From Lineus longissimus (Eukaryota > Nemertea > Pilidiophora > Heteronemertea > Lineidae), in contig NC_088326.1 in assembly GCF_910592395.1 (NCBI RefSeq), positions 2,919,001 through 2,983,000 on the forward strand: DNA of 64,000 nt. The letters are read 5' to 3'. Of the stretch, positions 34,817 through 47,334 are shown piece after piece (the first letter of the stretch is position 1; each line of letters opens with the position of its first letter). Under the pieces are notes generated by a model. It ran no database searches, was not told where the DNA came from, and was given only the letters and a program-made list of their open reading frames with translations. Made by a program: the position numbers and the translations under genes.

Positions 34817-37030
34817 GTGGTAGAAACCCTCTCCGTGAGCGAAACGAAGGGGAATACCACCGCATCCGGGATGACTACAGGGACGACCCTCCTCCACGGC
34901 GGTCACCCCTTCCTCCGAGAAGGTCCCCACCACAGCCGCGTCGGTCACCACCTCCGCACAGGCGGGGGTCATCGCCGAGGCGGATGTCACCACCGAGACG
35001 AGGCTCGCCTCCTAGACGGGTGTCGCCGCCCAGGCGATCTCCGCCGCTTCCGAGACGTGGGCCATCCCCGCCACTGGGGCCAGGGCCAAGACGGTCGTCG
35101 CCACCAAGGTCACCACCCCGTAGACGGTCGCCACCAAGGTCGCCGCCAGGCCGTATGCGCCGGTCCCCACCTTCCAGACAGCGCTATGAGAGGGGCAGCG
35201 TGGATAGACTACATGACAGAGAAAGGGACCGCGGGAGGCCTAACTGGACTGGCTCGGTTGCGTCGTTGCCGGGGAGGCACTACGGAGATAGATGGGACCC
35301 GCCTCGAGATATCGAAATTGGGTCACCTGGTTCTGATCACCAGCGAGGAGGTTTCAGGGACAGGGACCGAGGTTCTCGTAGAAGCCACGATGGGGACAGA
35401 GACAGTTTTAGAGACAATAGGGGGCGCGGTGAGCGGCCTCGTGATCAGTATTCTAGACGGGAGGACTCAAGGGGATCACGTAGTAGGTCACGTGATCGCG
35501 ACCCAGAGCGAGATTATGACTCTCGAGGACGCGAATATGACCCAAGGATTCGTGAAATGGAAAAGGGTCAAAATGAGTCTAAATTAGACAATAGGGGTCA
35601 AGAATTTCGCAACAGGGACCATGGTTCCAGACATGGAGTAGATGAAAAACGCGACATTAGAGGGCGCAACGAACCTATGGGACAAGAGAGTAGACCACAT
35701 GACAGCCGTCCCCACGATAGTAAATATGACCATTCACCAAAGGGGACGGGATTACCAACTTCTAGGCACAACATAGACCATTCTCCCAGGGCGTTTCATG
35801 ATCACACACCGAGGCGAAATTCATCAGAAAGTGTAGCGAGACCTCAGTTAATACCAGTAGGAAACTCTCCATGGCAGGGACCTACGCCCATTGGTACCCC
35901 GCTCAGACAGGCTCCTGGGATTCCACCGAGGCCCGGTGTAGATGTGAGGGGACCAATCGATCCAAGGCAATGTTCCGCTGGGAATTCTCCTAGATATGGT
36001 CCGGAACATAGCCCTGGTATTTCGGGCAATTCGCCTCATGTAGGACCCAGACATGGGCCTGGGCAGATACCCACCCCCGGGCAAGGTCAGCTCGGACCCG
36101 GATTAGGAAATGACCCGCGTTATTCACAGTCTGCCCAGAACATTCCAAACATGAGAAAAGATAGCCCCCTACCACCGACTCCCTCATCAATGCCAGCGCC
36201 CCCTATGGATCCCAACGCACCACCTCGCCCACAGCCTATAGAACAACAAGCTCAGGACGCAACCAAAGGTACAGACGACGTCAACAACGATCTAAACAAA
36301 GATACGGAATCTGAGGACAAGCTTAAAGCTAAAACTTTGCCCCCTAGACGCCGCAAACCTGACCCAAACGCCCCAAATATAGAATTAGTTAAACGAGCAT
36401 TGAGATTATCCGCCAGAGCAGGTACTGCTACCTTGAAACGCAACTTAAATCAGTCTTCCGAGGAGAAAGAAAAAGCACAACAAAATCAACAAAACGTCGT
36501 CTTCTATCAGAATCGATTTGTAGTCATGAATCAGAAAGCAGACGATGAGCCAGATGGAGACACCGGAGCCGGAAACTTAGGTAGTCAAGGCAACCGAGCG
36601 CGCCGACCGCAGAGCCTCGTTACCGGTGCGAACCAGATGGTGCAAAACAAACCCGAGTCAGGGAACGCATTTGACGATTATATGCAGCCGGCGACGCCGC
36701 GCATTGCGGACGCGGTTCAGGGAAACGCCACAACAAAAATGGCTACTAATCGCAACATGGATATAGATGAAACATCGGTTACTATGGAACAGCAGGATGA
36801 CCTGGAGAAAGATAGTCACCCGAAAGTGAAAACTAAAAAAAAGAAAAATCCCATTTTAGCGAAAATTGCGAGTGTTCTGCAGGACGACCGAGGCGGGAAG
36901 GGGTCTGTGGGTTTCAGTCCTGGCGAGGAAACTCACAGGGTACTAAAACGGGTTTTGAACATTATATTCGTCACAATTGGAATACTGCTTTTTATCGCTG
37001 TGGTCGTTGTTATCATATATACATCTATAG
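34817..37030 (+). CDS. Main exon: Pro/Arg/Ser-rich cytoplasmic region plus single transmembrane helix (type II membrane protein)
   Basis: A 2214-nt exon between the acceptor tttgttttcag and the donor TATAG|gtgagt, open throughout (738 codons including the split first codon). The sequence opens GGRNPLRERNEG and has an acidic RDDYRDD patch. It then has about 90 residues of PPRRSP-type repeats (about 34888-35175) and an RD/RS/RG-rich stretch (about 35200-35560). Next come His/Asp-rich and Pro/Gly-rich segments with many PxxP motifs, and a LPPRRRKPDPNAP block near 36340. A Gln/Asn-rich segment and a Lys cluster near 36830 follow. The single hydrophobic helix IIFVTIGILLFIAVVVVIIY (36961-37020) is preceded by R/K residues, which predicts the N-terminus inside. 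Automated naming may call it an SR-matrix protein, but the helix and downstream exon argue for a membrane protein with a large disordered cytoplasmic scaffold region. Whether the outer part carries a domain is unknown. The true start is upstream, because the frame enters through a splice site. Confidence 0.85.
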
Positions 37031-38439
37031 GTGAGTGAATTTTTACCCTTTTTATGTGCTATGTTTTGAATGGCGCTTTTTGAATTGTACATGCAATAAT
37101 TATAGTCATATCGGATTATATTAGCTTAATTTGTAAAATAATAATTATATTAGCTTAGTTTGTAAAATAATGACGGACCATGTTCGCTATTGTGTAGCAA
37201 TATCAAATTTAAAAGGCGAATAATCTATTATACATGTAAGTCTATCACAATTGGATCAATTTCACATATTGTTTACGTGTTGTGTTTGTGTTTTACGTGT
37301 AATTGCTAGCGTTTGTAGCCATCTAGTCTAGTATATGACATTAGCTTGATACTTGGTGATAGGTTTATGGCATGGTGTTTTGATACTTTATGTGGCGTTG
37401 GGACCTCGGTAATATCCGATCTCACCAATTACTGTAACCCCAAAACGTTTGCGCTTTTTTGTTTTGGCGATTCGCGGAAATTTCCTGAAAAAAAGTCTAC
37501 CATATTTATTATGGTCACAATGGTGGATTACAAAGTTATTTCGGCTTTTCCAATCAAAATGTATTTTTTCGCGGTTTTCATTTTAGTGAATCGAGTTTAT
37601 CAGCAACATTTGGGGATTTACAGTAATGTTTTGTCAACTGCATCATCCACTTAAATTGCATTGCAGTCACTTGCAAAAAATGAACACCTGTTATAACGAC
37701 TATCGTTCTTTCGTTTAGTACAGAGCTACATTTGAAGAAAAAATCGTAACGAAAGAGACAAACTCGGCGAAAAATGATAAGTTCGGTTGTAGAAGTTGAG
37801 TTAATGCTGACGTTGTCTTATACGCCGATTCAGTTACTGGACCACGTAGTGAAACGGACTTGATTCGTTCCTTTGCTTTGTTGATTTAAGTGGATGTACT
37901 CTTTCCTCATGTTATTAGTAACTCAGTCATTTACTTCCACTTTCATGTCGATGTTAGGGCTAATATATTTTAAAGCTTTTCAGGTTGACGAGCTATACCC
38001 ACGAAGCCCTTTAAGTAATGAAGACATCAGGGTCTTCATTATAACATTGAACGGGTCATACATGTTATGTAACTGTTACAATATGCAGTAATTGGAAGAT
38101 AATTCATCTAAAATCGGAATAATAAGGGTCAGAAAATCTGCATCAATTTGGCAAAGTCATGCTGGTACATTTGATAGTAGCATAGTAGCATTCCTGACTT
38201 CTGATTCAGTATCACACGAAGGGTATTCAGAACCATATTAATCACCAGTGATGCGGGCGTAAGGACATACTTGCCAGATTTTACGCCTATTTATTATGGC
38301 GATTCGCGAAAATTAGTGAAAAAAATAAAATTTTCGCGATTTCCATTTCGGCAGTTAATGATTCTGACCTTATCATTGAGATTTTAGAAAAAAACAATTC
38401 TTTTCAAAAAGAAATATTTTTGCGAACCGATTCTATGAT

Positions 38440-38585
38440 GGCCCATCAACGATTCTACGATGGAAATTATCCATCATAGATTCTGTGATAGAAATTCTCT
38501 ATCATATCTTTTCCGGCATAAAATTTATGTTGGGCCATCATACAATCTCCATCATAATATCCATGATGGACCATCATAGACTTTC
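38440..38585. repeat. ATGATGG / CCATCAT palindromic repeat, copy B
   Basis: At least five alternating blocks such as TCTATGATGGCCCATCA, ATCCATCATAGATTCT and ATGATGGACCATCATAGA give overlapping hairpins. Same style as 21195-21300. Confidence 0.65.
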
Positions 38586-39261
38586 CGTGAACATTATCTA
38601 ACCGAGGTCGGAAAAAACAACAGGTCTATGGCAAGTACGAGCCTTGAATGATATTGCAAATCGAATGCTCTGGTGGCTTTGCTGATTAAGCTCCCGATGC
38701 ATATAAAATGTACACAACTTCACAGATAACAATTATGCCGAGTGGATGTTCGGTACCACATGCTATAACACAGGTGGATACCATAGGCCTACCGCTCTAG
38801 GCCTATGCATAATCATCATTAATACTAGTACATGGTAGATTTATCTAATTTATCGGATGTGCGCAGCTGTATTTTTATAATACATTCAAACAAATGTTTG
38901 TACACACATTGCAGAAAAGTAGTTTGATATCCGAGTCAGTTAATGGTAATGATGATTGGTTACCAGACAACATTACTCACAATGATGACAGCAAATAGGT
39001 GCATTAGACATTATCAACCTACTCCATTTGACATGTTGGGTGAATACACATGGACATGTATTGCATTTCGCTGGCATGTACTGGGCGGGGTCACGGCACT
39101 GCATGGGACATGGGCGCGGGAATCTGAAAACGCTCACACACATACAAGATTTGTTTTGGCGTGGCCAGCTGGCTTTGTAACAAATGTTAGGTGTGTCCTG
39201 TCGCATTTGTATATACAAAATGTTCCAGGACTTCTAAATCATATCATATCATAAGATAATT

Positions 39262-39360
39262 CAGGCCTAGCCCAATATCTAGCAGTCTACTGTCTTTGAA
39301 CAAAGCCCGATCCCACTGAGACCGACATTCCCGTCGTCCCACAGACTTATCAAAGAGTCA
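39262..39360. repeat. Dispersed repeat family R1, weak copy
   Basis: Contains CTACTGTCTTTGAACAAAGC, CCGATC and CTTATCAAAGAG, in the same order as 23270-23400 and 48722-48850. Confidence 0.4.
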
Positions 39361-39726
39361 CCAGAGCGAATTCAACCGACTTGAAAGTCTGGCATTTCAA
39401 TTGAATTAGACAAGATATCCATCTACAACCTGCTGAATAATGACTGAAACTGCAGACAGCTGTTCCCCCAGAGATTGTATAAATTCAAATGAAAACCACT
39501 GAATATTCATTATTTACCGTTGCCTGGAGACATGAGGAATGGGCCCAAGTGCATTTGATAAAATGAATATTGCAAAGAGTTTGCTGAACATAGAGTTATT
39601 GAAGAGGCAGCGTGAATTCATGCATGGCTAAGAGAAGAGGAAGGGGTGTTGAGATTTCTGTGGGAGTGAGAGTATAAGCCTACGCATGAGATAGATGGCT
39701 TCGTATGATCCAGCCCAAGGGCCCCA

Positions 39727-39792
39727 AAAACGAGCGATTTAAATCGCCCCTACATGCGATTGAAATCGCATGCCACGATAATCGCTCGTTTT
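39727..39792. repeat. Hairpin with 13-bp perfect stem enclosing two small palindromes
   Basis: AAAACGAGCGATT (39727-39739) pairs with AATCGCTCGTTTT (39780-39792). The palindrome GCGATTTAAATCGC (39734-39747) overlaps the stem base, and TGCGATTGAAATCGCA (39755-39770) lies inside. A three-way (trefoil) fold is possible. Confidence 0.7.
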
Positions 39793-40548
39793 CGGTGGTC
39801 ATCGAATATCTGAGCGACAAGAATCAGTAGTTGCAGTGCGTTAAATCCCTCGTTCGTGCAGCCTTAATGGAACTGAATCGATATACTGATGGTATTACTA
39901 TACTCTTTCAGTCGGATATTTCTTCGGATGGTCGTAACAGTGCGCTGTGCAATCAGATGGTAATGTGTAATCCGCTTCTTTGCATCTATAGGATCGAGAA
40001 TATGTCTTGATAGGATACCAATGAATAAATCATGAAACACACTGGTAGCCGAATGGTAGTTCTAGGTAGAAATAGCAAACATAGATGCAACTGTTAGATC
40101 GGCAGACCAAAAAACCTGGGGATAGGTTATTCGCGAATTTGCGAAAATAATACCCCGCGATAATTTGGAGTACAGTAACTTACATTTCATTCCGATTTGA
40201 AATGCTTAGCTTTTTCATAAAAAACCCATCGTCTACCACGGCGAGTGAATGGCCGACGAAACAGTCCCTAGGGTTGGACGTTATACATGGATGCTGGCCA
40301 ACGCAGCTGTAATAGTAATGGTTTTGTCTGCATACAAAACAGAACGAAAAAAAATCTGACTCCAACCGACTGACAATTGCTGATGGGAAAACAACAACTG
40401 CACCCATTAGCTAGAATGGATGTTGTCACTTCTTCACATCATGTAGGGTGGATGTGATGTCATTTTAGTGCCGAATTATGCAATTGCCTAATGACTCATT
40501 GTACGCACTCCACGTACATTAGCTGTTATGTACGGTGGCTGTATTGTC

Positions 40549-40797
40549 ATAGGCCATTTTCCAGATACGCCGGTACCAGCTAGGGTCGGACCAACGAACC
40601 ATCTTTACAATGGATCTTCACGATAAAGACGCCAGACAATGCCTCGAAATGTATTGTCTGGCGTCATTGACCGTGGTAAAGACGCCAGACAATGCCTCGA
40701 AAGGCATTGTCTAGCGTCATTGACCGTGAAGATCTATTGTAAAGATGGTTTGTTGGTCCGATCCTAGCTGGTACTGGCGTGTCTGGCAAAGGGCCTA
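40549..40797. mobile_element. Foldback element with ~80-bp arms enclosing two tandem hairpins
   Basis: Outer arms begin ATAGGCC and share ACGCC, GTACCAGCTAGG, TCGGACCAAC, ACCATCTTTACAAT and GATCTTCACG, with few mismatches. Between them are two tandem copies of an inner hairpin. Each has GACGCCAGACAATGCC, a short TCGAAA-type loop and the complementary arm, followed by ATTGACCGTG. TGTC borders both ends and may be a 4-bp target duplication. No open frame of note. Confidence 0.8.
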
Positions 40798-42956
40798 TTG
40801 TCTTCTCAGAACAATGAACAGGGGGAAATCACCGGATACCATCACCTCATGGCGATCATCACAACTGCGCTCATGAAAGCAACTGAACCTCGCGTAGGTG
40901 GTTAGGGTGGGTCTTGTCGGTTAAACACTAACACCAAATGTTTATACTGGGATATGACAAAGTTTCAGACGACTTCTACATGACCAAATTGGCGCATATC
41001 CAATCGCTTGGCACATTGGCAAATTGGCACATATCCGGGTGGGCGCGGCACAGCCGCGTCGCGTCTAAAATTAACAGTCTATCACATGCGGCGAGTATAA
41101 TTAAATTGACTGATGTGTATTGTAGCCGATTTGTAACGAAATGTTGGAGAAAACCAATCATTTGCGGCATTCATCATGTGAAGCATGTATTTGTGTGACA
41201 GAAATCAACCAACACCCAACAAGGAGGAACAGTAGCCCTTTGAAAGGAGCCAATTTATCTTGTACACGCCCCCTGTTGTCAGAAATTGGTACCAAGTACT
41301 AGATAAGCTGCTGTAGTGTTGCTTCAACGTTCTTAGTCTTTTATAATAGCATTCCGCGAAGTTACTATTTATAGCTCACAAGGTCATTTGAATAAGATAT
41401 TGATGACGTTTTAGTCACGTGACAGTCGGACATGGACACTTATTTCTACGCATTTGAGCTTATTTCAAAGTCAATTATCTTTGACCCTGCATTGTTTTTA
41501 GCATGAATGATACCATAGAGTCAGAGAGAGAAATATTCAGAACAATTATGTAGTATTTCTAACACTCGGACATGTGCCAGATTGAATCTAACTGCCCTAG
41601 TTAGAAAGACTGAATCCATTACGAAACCGCATGTTTGTCCGACATTGCCTGTAATTCAGCGATGGGGAAATAGAGGGCAGCAGCTGCAGTGACGTCATCT
41701 TTGCGGAATGCTATTCTTGCTAATATCGCATCACTATAAAAGCTATCGCTGATGCTTTACCATATGAAGTCGTATTCCAAAAAATGAAGCACTCGTAATA
41801 TTTAGCTGCATGGTGACGGTATATCTCCGAGCATTACCCCGGGGAATGAAACTGCATAATTATTTCAGGGGATATTGCTGTCCTGGGGTAATTTAGGTAG
41901 TGGATGGCGATATCATGGTCATGATCTGATTATGAAATATTCCGCGAACACATCATGTTGACATGACTGCTGTTGCAGTACAGCGTGTCCCTAAAAATGT
42001 TTCTTATCACCCGGTACTGTAAACCGCCAAAGTTGTGCGGACGTTTGATTTCGCGGACTTCGCAAATAACCTCGTTTCGCGAAGAAAAAAAAATCGCGAA
42101 ATATTTTTCAATTGGAAATAATTAAAATTTGTAATCCGCCAAAAAATTCGTCAGGGCAATTTTTTGAATTTTTTGATAATTTTCGCGAGTGGCAAAAATT
42201 TAGCGGCGTTAAACTTTTTAAATCGTGAAAAACTATTTTTTGGCGAATCTTAAAGGCCACAGTCGTTGGTTAAAAATTAAAAATTTGTAATTAGATTTGA
42301 AAATTTTAAATTGCGGAGCGTAAATACGCACTGGATATAAATTTCGACAATTTAGTTGTGTAGACAGACATACACATACTGTATGTACCGAGATGCAGCA
42401 AATTCGTATGCATAGCAACTGCATTACGGCGTTGTCTATGACGTCATTTTTATTTTTACACTATATGGCTTCTCATTTTTGATCACGTTGAGGCAAATAC
42501 TGTATGATAACACTCCTGTTACAAAATTACCTGTTATGTCCGCGTGCCTTTGAAACGTGACATCCTTGCTGCTTCCGACGAAAGACATCGCATTAGGAAA
42601 GAATCACTTATGTCATATGTGTATCAGATGGACATTAAGTAGCGTGCAGTCTCAAATGACTGAGAAGAATTTCAAAGGAGCTTTTTGATTTAGATGGGCC
42701 AGTCTCTAAAAGTGCTTTGTGCCTCCTAAAACTAAAAAGGGGACTTCTATACATTAAGAGTGCTTCTATCCATCTAACTTATCTGATGCATTCAGAGCGA
42801 AGGGATTATCCGAATTAGCAAAAGAAATCTATGCGCGTGAAATGGGTAAGAGTACCTTCTCAAATTACTGAAACTTTATTGATTGATATCTCTTGAGATG
42901 CCTTACTAAAAAGAAGCAGTCACGAAAGAAACGGTGACTCTCAAAAAAACCTTACA

Positions 42957-43600
42957 CCGGCACTCTTATATGGTGCAGTGCCGGCACTCTTATATGGTGC
43001 AGTGCCGGCACTCTTATATGGTGCAATGACGGCACTATTGTACGGTGTAGTGCCGGTACTATTGTACGGTGTAGTACTGGTACTATTGTACGGTGTAGTG
43101 CCGGTACTATTGTACGGTGTAGTACTGGTACTATTGTACGGTGTAGTGCCGGTACTATTGTACGGTGTAGTACTGGTACTATTGTACGGTGTAGTGCCGA
43201 CACTCTTATATGGTGCAGTGCCGGCACGATTGTATGGTGTAGGGCCGGTACTATTGTATGGTGTAGTACCGGTACTATTGTACGGTGTAGTACTGGTACT
43301 ATTGTACGGTGTAGTGCCGGTACTATTGTACGGTGTAGTACTGGTACTATTGTACGGTGTAGTGCCGGTACTATTGTACGGTGTAGTGCTGGTACTATTG
43401 TACGGTGTAGTGCCGACACTCTTATATGGTGCAGTGCCGGCACGATTGTATGGTGTAGGGCCGGTACTATTGTATGGTGTAGTACCGGTACTATTGTACG
43501 GTGTAGTGCCGACACTTTTGTATGGTACAGTGCCGGCACGATTGGATGGTGTAGTGCCGGCACTATTGGATGGTGTAGTGCCGGCACTATTGTACGATCA
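42957..43600. repeat. 24-bp minisatellite, ~27 copies, with 48- and 216-bp higher-order structure
   Basis: The unit is GTGCCGGTACTATTGTACGG plus TGTA (24 bp). Variants alternate GTGCCGG and GTACTGG to give a 48-bp period. A longer block beginning GTGCCGACACTCTTATATGG recurs from 43194 to 43410, a 216-bp step of nine units. Because 24 is a multiple of three and the unit has no stop, both strands read open for about 210 codons (VPVLLYGV-like on +, VPALHHTI-like on -). It lies inside an intron, and I do not regard it as coding. Confidence 0.93.
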
Positions 43601-43635
43601 AAACAATTAAAAGGGCCGGAACAATCAAAACCGAT

Positions 43636-43700
43636 CCCGATATGGCTTCGTAAGACATTCGCCTCGTGAGCGGAAGCCCTACGGGTAGGTCTTTCCGATG
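43636..43700 (+). repeat. tRNA-like relic (possible SINE head)
   Basis: ATGGCTTCGTAAGACATTCG followed by CCTCGTGAGCGGAAG resembles a tRNA D-arm and anticodon-arm region (TTCGCCTCGTGAGCGGAA). The B-box half is not convincing. It sits just after the minisatellite. Confidence 0.35.
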
Positions 43701-45710
43701 CGGCCGTTTGGTTAGCCGCCCGCTAGTTAAATATAGGGTACAAATTGCCTTTTCGCCAGTCGCTTGATGACATTAGAGATAACCCTGCTTAGTTTAGAGA
43801 TTCTGTCAAGAGTTTTATGCTTTCTAATTGCATCGAATTCGACAGCTAAAAGCAGTGATAACCCTCTCGAGAACGTTACAGGAGCAGATCGACTACTTCC
43901 AATATCATGGAGTAGTTTGCACGCCACAAAAACAAGCCATTGCATACAAGTGCCTGGACGCGTTTCAGTTTCAAAAACCTCTTGACGGTTCATTTAGTGC
44001 GCATGGCGACCATTGATCAGAGCCAGATTTTGTTGTGACGGTGACAAATGCCTTTATTGCAATATTTGCTTGGCTGGTCCACAGGACTTTGATATTTCTA
44101 GACATGTATATACATCTGTGTATATTGTGGAAGTGCACAATACAATCAAAGTGGCGTAGTGATATGAAATAGATCCCTCAGAGAGCGTGACAAAATGGTT
44201 ATTTCGATGAAAATGTTTGGAACCTCAATCGTCTTTAATCATAAAAACAGCATATTTCTGTGGGATCTGCGCGAAGATCTTCGCAAGTAGAGATTGAGAA
44301 TTCCCCTGAGTTCTTGTCGCGAAACTTGTCAGTTCTAAATACGTGTTGCTTTGAACACCGACAAGAAGGCCAATGAGGATTGGCGTTGAGTCGGTATGGC
44401 AATAATAAAAAGTAGTACCAAGCGAATATAAAGCTTTCGTTGTACTGAGCAGCTTTCATTGAGAGCTATTAAGCAACTGTTGCTGAAATCAACTTCGTGA
44501 GAGCTTATATTGAAACAGTTCATGCTGCAAAGGGCACATATAAGCACCATACTACTTAGAAGTCATATAAAGCTTTTATCAAAGCGATGCTTAAGATGGG
44601 TACAAAGGGTGATTATCACTTCATTCTGTACAGATTGTAAGCTCCTTTTATTTGATATTGGTAAGTCCTCTTTCCTTGACGATATAACATATTGCAGGTT
44701 TAAAATCTCTTGTGTCATCGTCAGTAGTCACACGAAGGGAATTATCAACTCGTGCAGGATACAATCCTTCAAATCTCCTAATCTCCATCCTCATATCAAG
44801 GATGCCGTATCCAGCTTCAGTCTCTCGATTATGCCACCTCGTAAATATTTAATGTGCCACTAATGGCCTGCTTGCCGGCCGAATAACTTTTATAGTTAAG
44901 CACAGAGTAGTTTGGTCACGAGATTACCCTATACATTTGGCTAGTTCTCGATCGCGAGGTTGAACGGGTAACCTTTACAGCCAACAGAGTGGGAACCTTC
45001 TTCGAATGCGCCACCCCATCGTTTTCAATGATTAAGATACAAGAAGAGCAAAAACGAAGCAACCACCAAACAGACATCGGACACGTTATAGCTAGACAAT
45101 ACATTCAAGCACTTTTTTCTATTAATCTTTACCGCACGGTCATATTTCATTTTTCCTGTCTGACGCCCTTTTTCCGTTCGTCTTCCATCGTGGGCTGGAA
45201 AAATAATGCAGTTATACAAAAATGCAGTTGTACAAAATATCGTTGTGCAGTTATTATTCTTGGAACTTTGCTGAAACTTGTTATGTCTACACAACGGGAA
45301 AGCTGAAATTTATACCAGTAAGGATTTTAATACGCAATTGGAATTTTCGAATTCAATTCCGAATAATTCATTTTTTGAACGAACGACGTACATATGTAGA
45401 CCTTTAATCAAGTTGAATCAATCATTTCCAATCTGGATTTATCGACTGGGTTGCAATAATATTCATGATGAATCGCCAATCATCATGTTATTGCCGGTCT
45501 CCCCACTGCTGCAAACCTTTGCCAATAACCGGTTTTGTGTGAGTAGCGGTATGCGCAGCATGCGATATTTCGATCAGAGCGCGAGCCTAGAGCCACGCCT
45601 GAGAGCTAGCTTCCCGGACATTTTATTACCACCAACTTTGTTCATGTAGATAGAACTTACATATCTTTATACAAGAAAATACAAGTGTACAAGGAAAGTG
45701 TGGTGTGTAA

Positions 45711-45838
45711 GGGAGTTTTCGCAGGTCCCCCGAACGGCCAACGTGAACGCCTATCTCGTTGATTGACCTCGTGATAGCGAAGTCGAACAACGGGATAGGC
45801 GTTCACTTGGACGTTTCGGGGTCTTCGCGAAAACTCCC
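45711..45838. mobile_element. 128-bp MITE (family M1), copy 2
   Basis: Perfect ends GGGAGTTTTCGC and GCGAAAACTCCC, with arms of about 50 bp sharing GAACG, CCAA, GTGAACGCCTATC blocks, and TA next to both ends. Same length and layout as 31382-31509. Tc1/mariner-like TA flanks suggest mobilisation by such a transposase. Confidence 0.8.
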
Positions 45839-46087
45839 TACTAAAAGAATACTCACATATATATTATAACAGAGTAAAAGAAACACTCAATTGATAATCA
45901 CTTTTGTCGAGTTATTGCGATACCTAAAATTTATGTTACATCACGACAAAAGTTGTTAGTTATTGCGAAGCATGCTGTAGTTGCTCCAAACCGTTGCCCA
46001 TGCCAACCTCATATTTTGTCAAACTTTGCTCAACAGAACCAACTTCTTTTCGGAGTTATATCTTTTTGAAATGATGAATCTCGAACC

Positions 46088-46680
46088 ATAATGTTATTGC
46101 TGGCTATAACTACTTAAAAAACCTACTTGGTCCCTAGCCTAGTTTGTCAATTTTTCTGTGTCTCATGTTATAGGCAAGCAGACTTTCTCTCGGAGCCAAG
46201 AGCGGCGATGCCTAAAAGCTTTCATCCGGATATGTTGCAGCTGGAACTTGTTATTGCTAGCTATAACTACTTAAAAACCCCACTTTGGCCCCAAAAGCCT
46301 AAAATGTCAATTTTTCTGTGTCTCAAGTTGTAAGCAAGCAGTCTTCTGCTCGTAGCCAAGAGCCATGTCTAAAAGCTTGCATCCGGAGATGTATCGGTCA
46401 TTTTGCTAAAGAATTCATAATGAATCTCCCACCATCTATTTGACACCGATGCTGTATCGAGGATTACTTTCACTCGTTCCTTGAATTGGTATTATAGGAA
46501 AAAACAGACTCACCGTGTTATGAGCTTACATGATTTTGACCTTAGCTTTTTCACGTGTCAACTTTTTCTGTGCCTCACAAGCCGTATAAGCAAGCGATCT
46601 TTCGCTCTATCAACCAACATGACAAAGAACCATGTATGAAAGCTTGCATCCGGTCTGCTGTATCGGTTTATTGCTCAGGC
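46088..46680. repeat. Three diverged tandem units (~160 bp)
   Basis: Units at about 46088, 46248 and 46515 each contain TGTCAA, TTTTTCTGTG, CTCA, a GCAAGCAG/GCAAGCGA block, ACCATG/GCCATG-like sequence, AAAGCTT and GCATCCGG in order. The first two also share TTATTGCT.GCTATAACTAC. Confidence 0.7.
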
Positions 46681-47334
46681 CAAGTGAATGATATTATCGA
46701 ATTCTTGTCCACGCCCACTATTCTTTCTCAAAGTAAAATGTCTCCCATATTATGATATCAGACATAAATTCACTAACGTTTGACCACATGAGGCGTTCAG
46801 CACTTTTTCATTCAAAGTTTATTTCATTTCGTCATCTTCATTAGCTTTTGCGCGATAGGCATCTTCACTTTTTCGACAGTTCTGATCTTTAACTAGATCA
46901 CGAGTTGTCGTTCGTCACAGATCATACCCATCCACCCATGTTTTTTTTCGTAAAGGTGGCGCATCATGGATATTTGCTGTCCTTTACGTGACGTAGGTAG
47001 CGGACCATCATCACCTGTGGCCTCAATACTAGTACAACCAGCGTCTTAGAATTAACAAATGTACGCAGACCACGTCATTTCTTTTGGCCTTAAGCAACGT
47101 CGTTGTCGAGTTCAGCCGATAGCGCCAATTGCATGAATAATCCATGAGAACATTGCTAGCATTGTTGTAGATAACGGGTTTTCCATAGACAAACTGACTC
47201 AGTTCTCTATTGTGATTCGTGTAATGGTCGTACCACTCATCGAAGGGGTAAAGGTGAATCTAACGATCATGGACTGCATGAGATTGCAAATTCATGCAGC
47301 TTTAACATGTATTCATGATGGTGAAAGATGCACG

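Noticed and set aside
34817-37030. SR-type nuclear splicing factor as the identity of the Arg/Ser-rich exon
   Set aside because: There is no RNA-recognition motif, and a clear TM helix with charged inner flank follows, then a glycosylatable stalk exon in phase.
42952-43610. Two ~210-codon open frames, one on each strand
   Set aside because: They are by-products of a 24-bp tandem repeat without stop codons. There is no start context, splice context or non-repetitive coding sequence.
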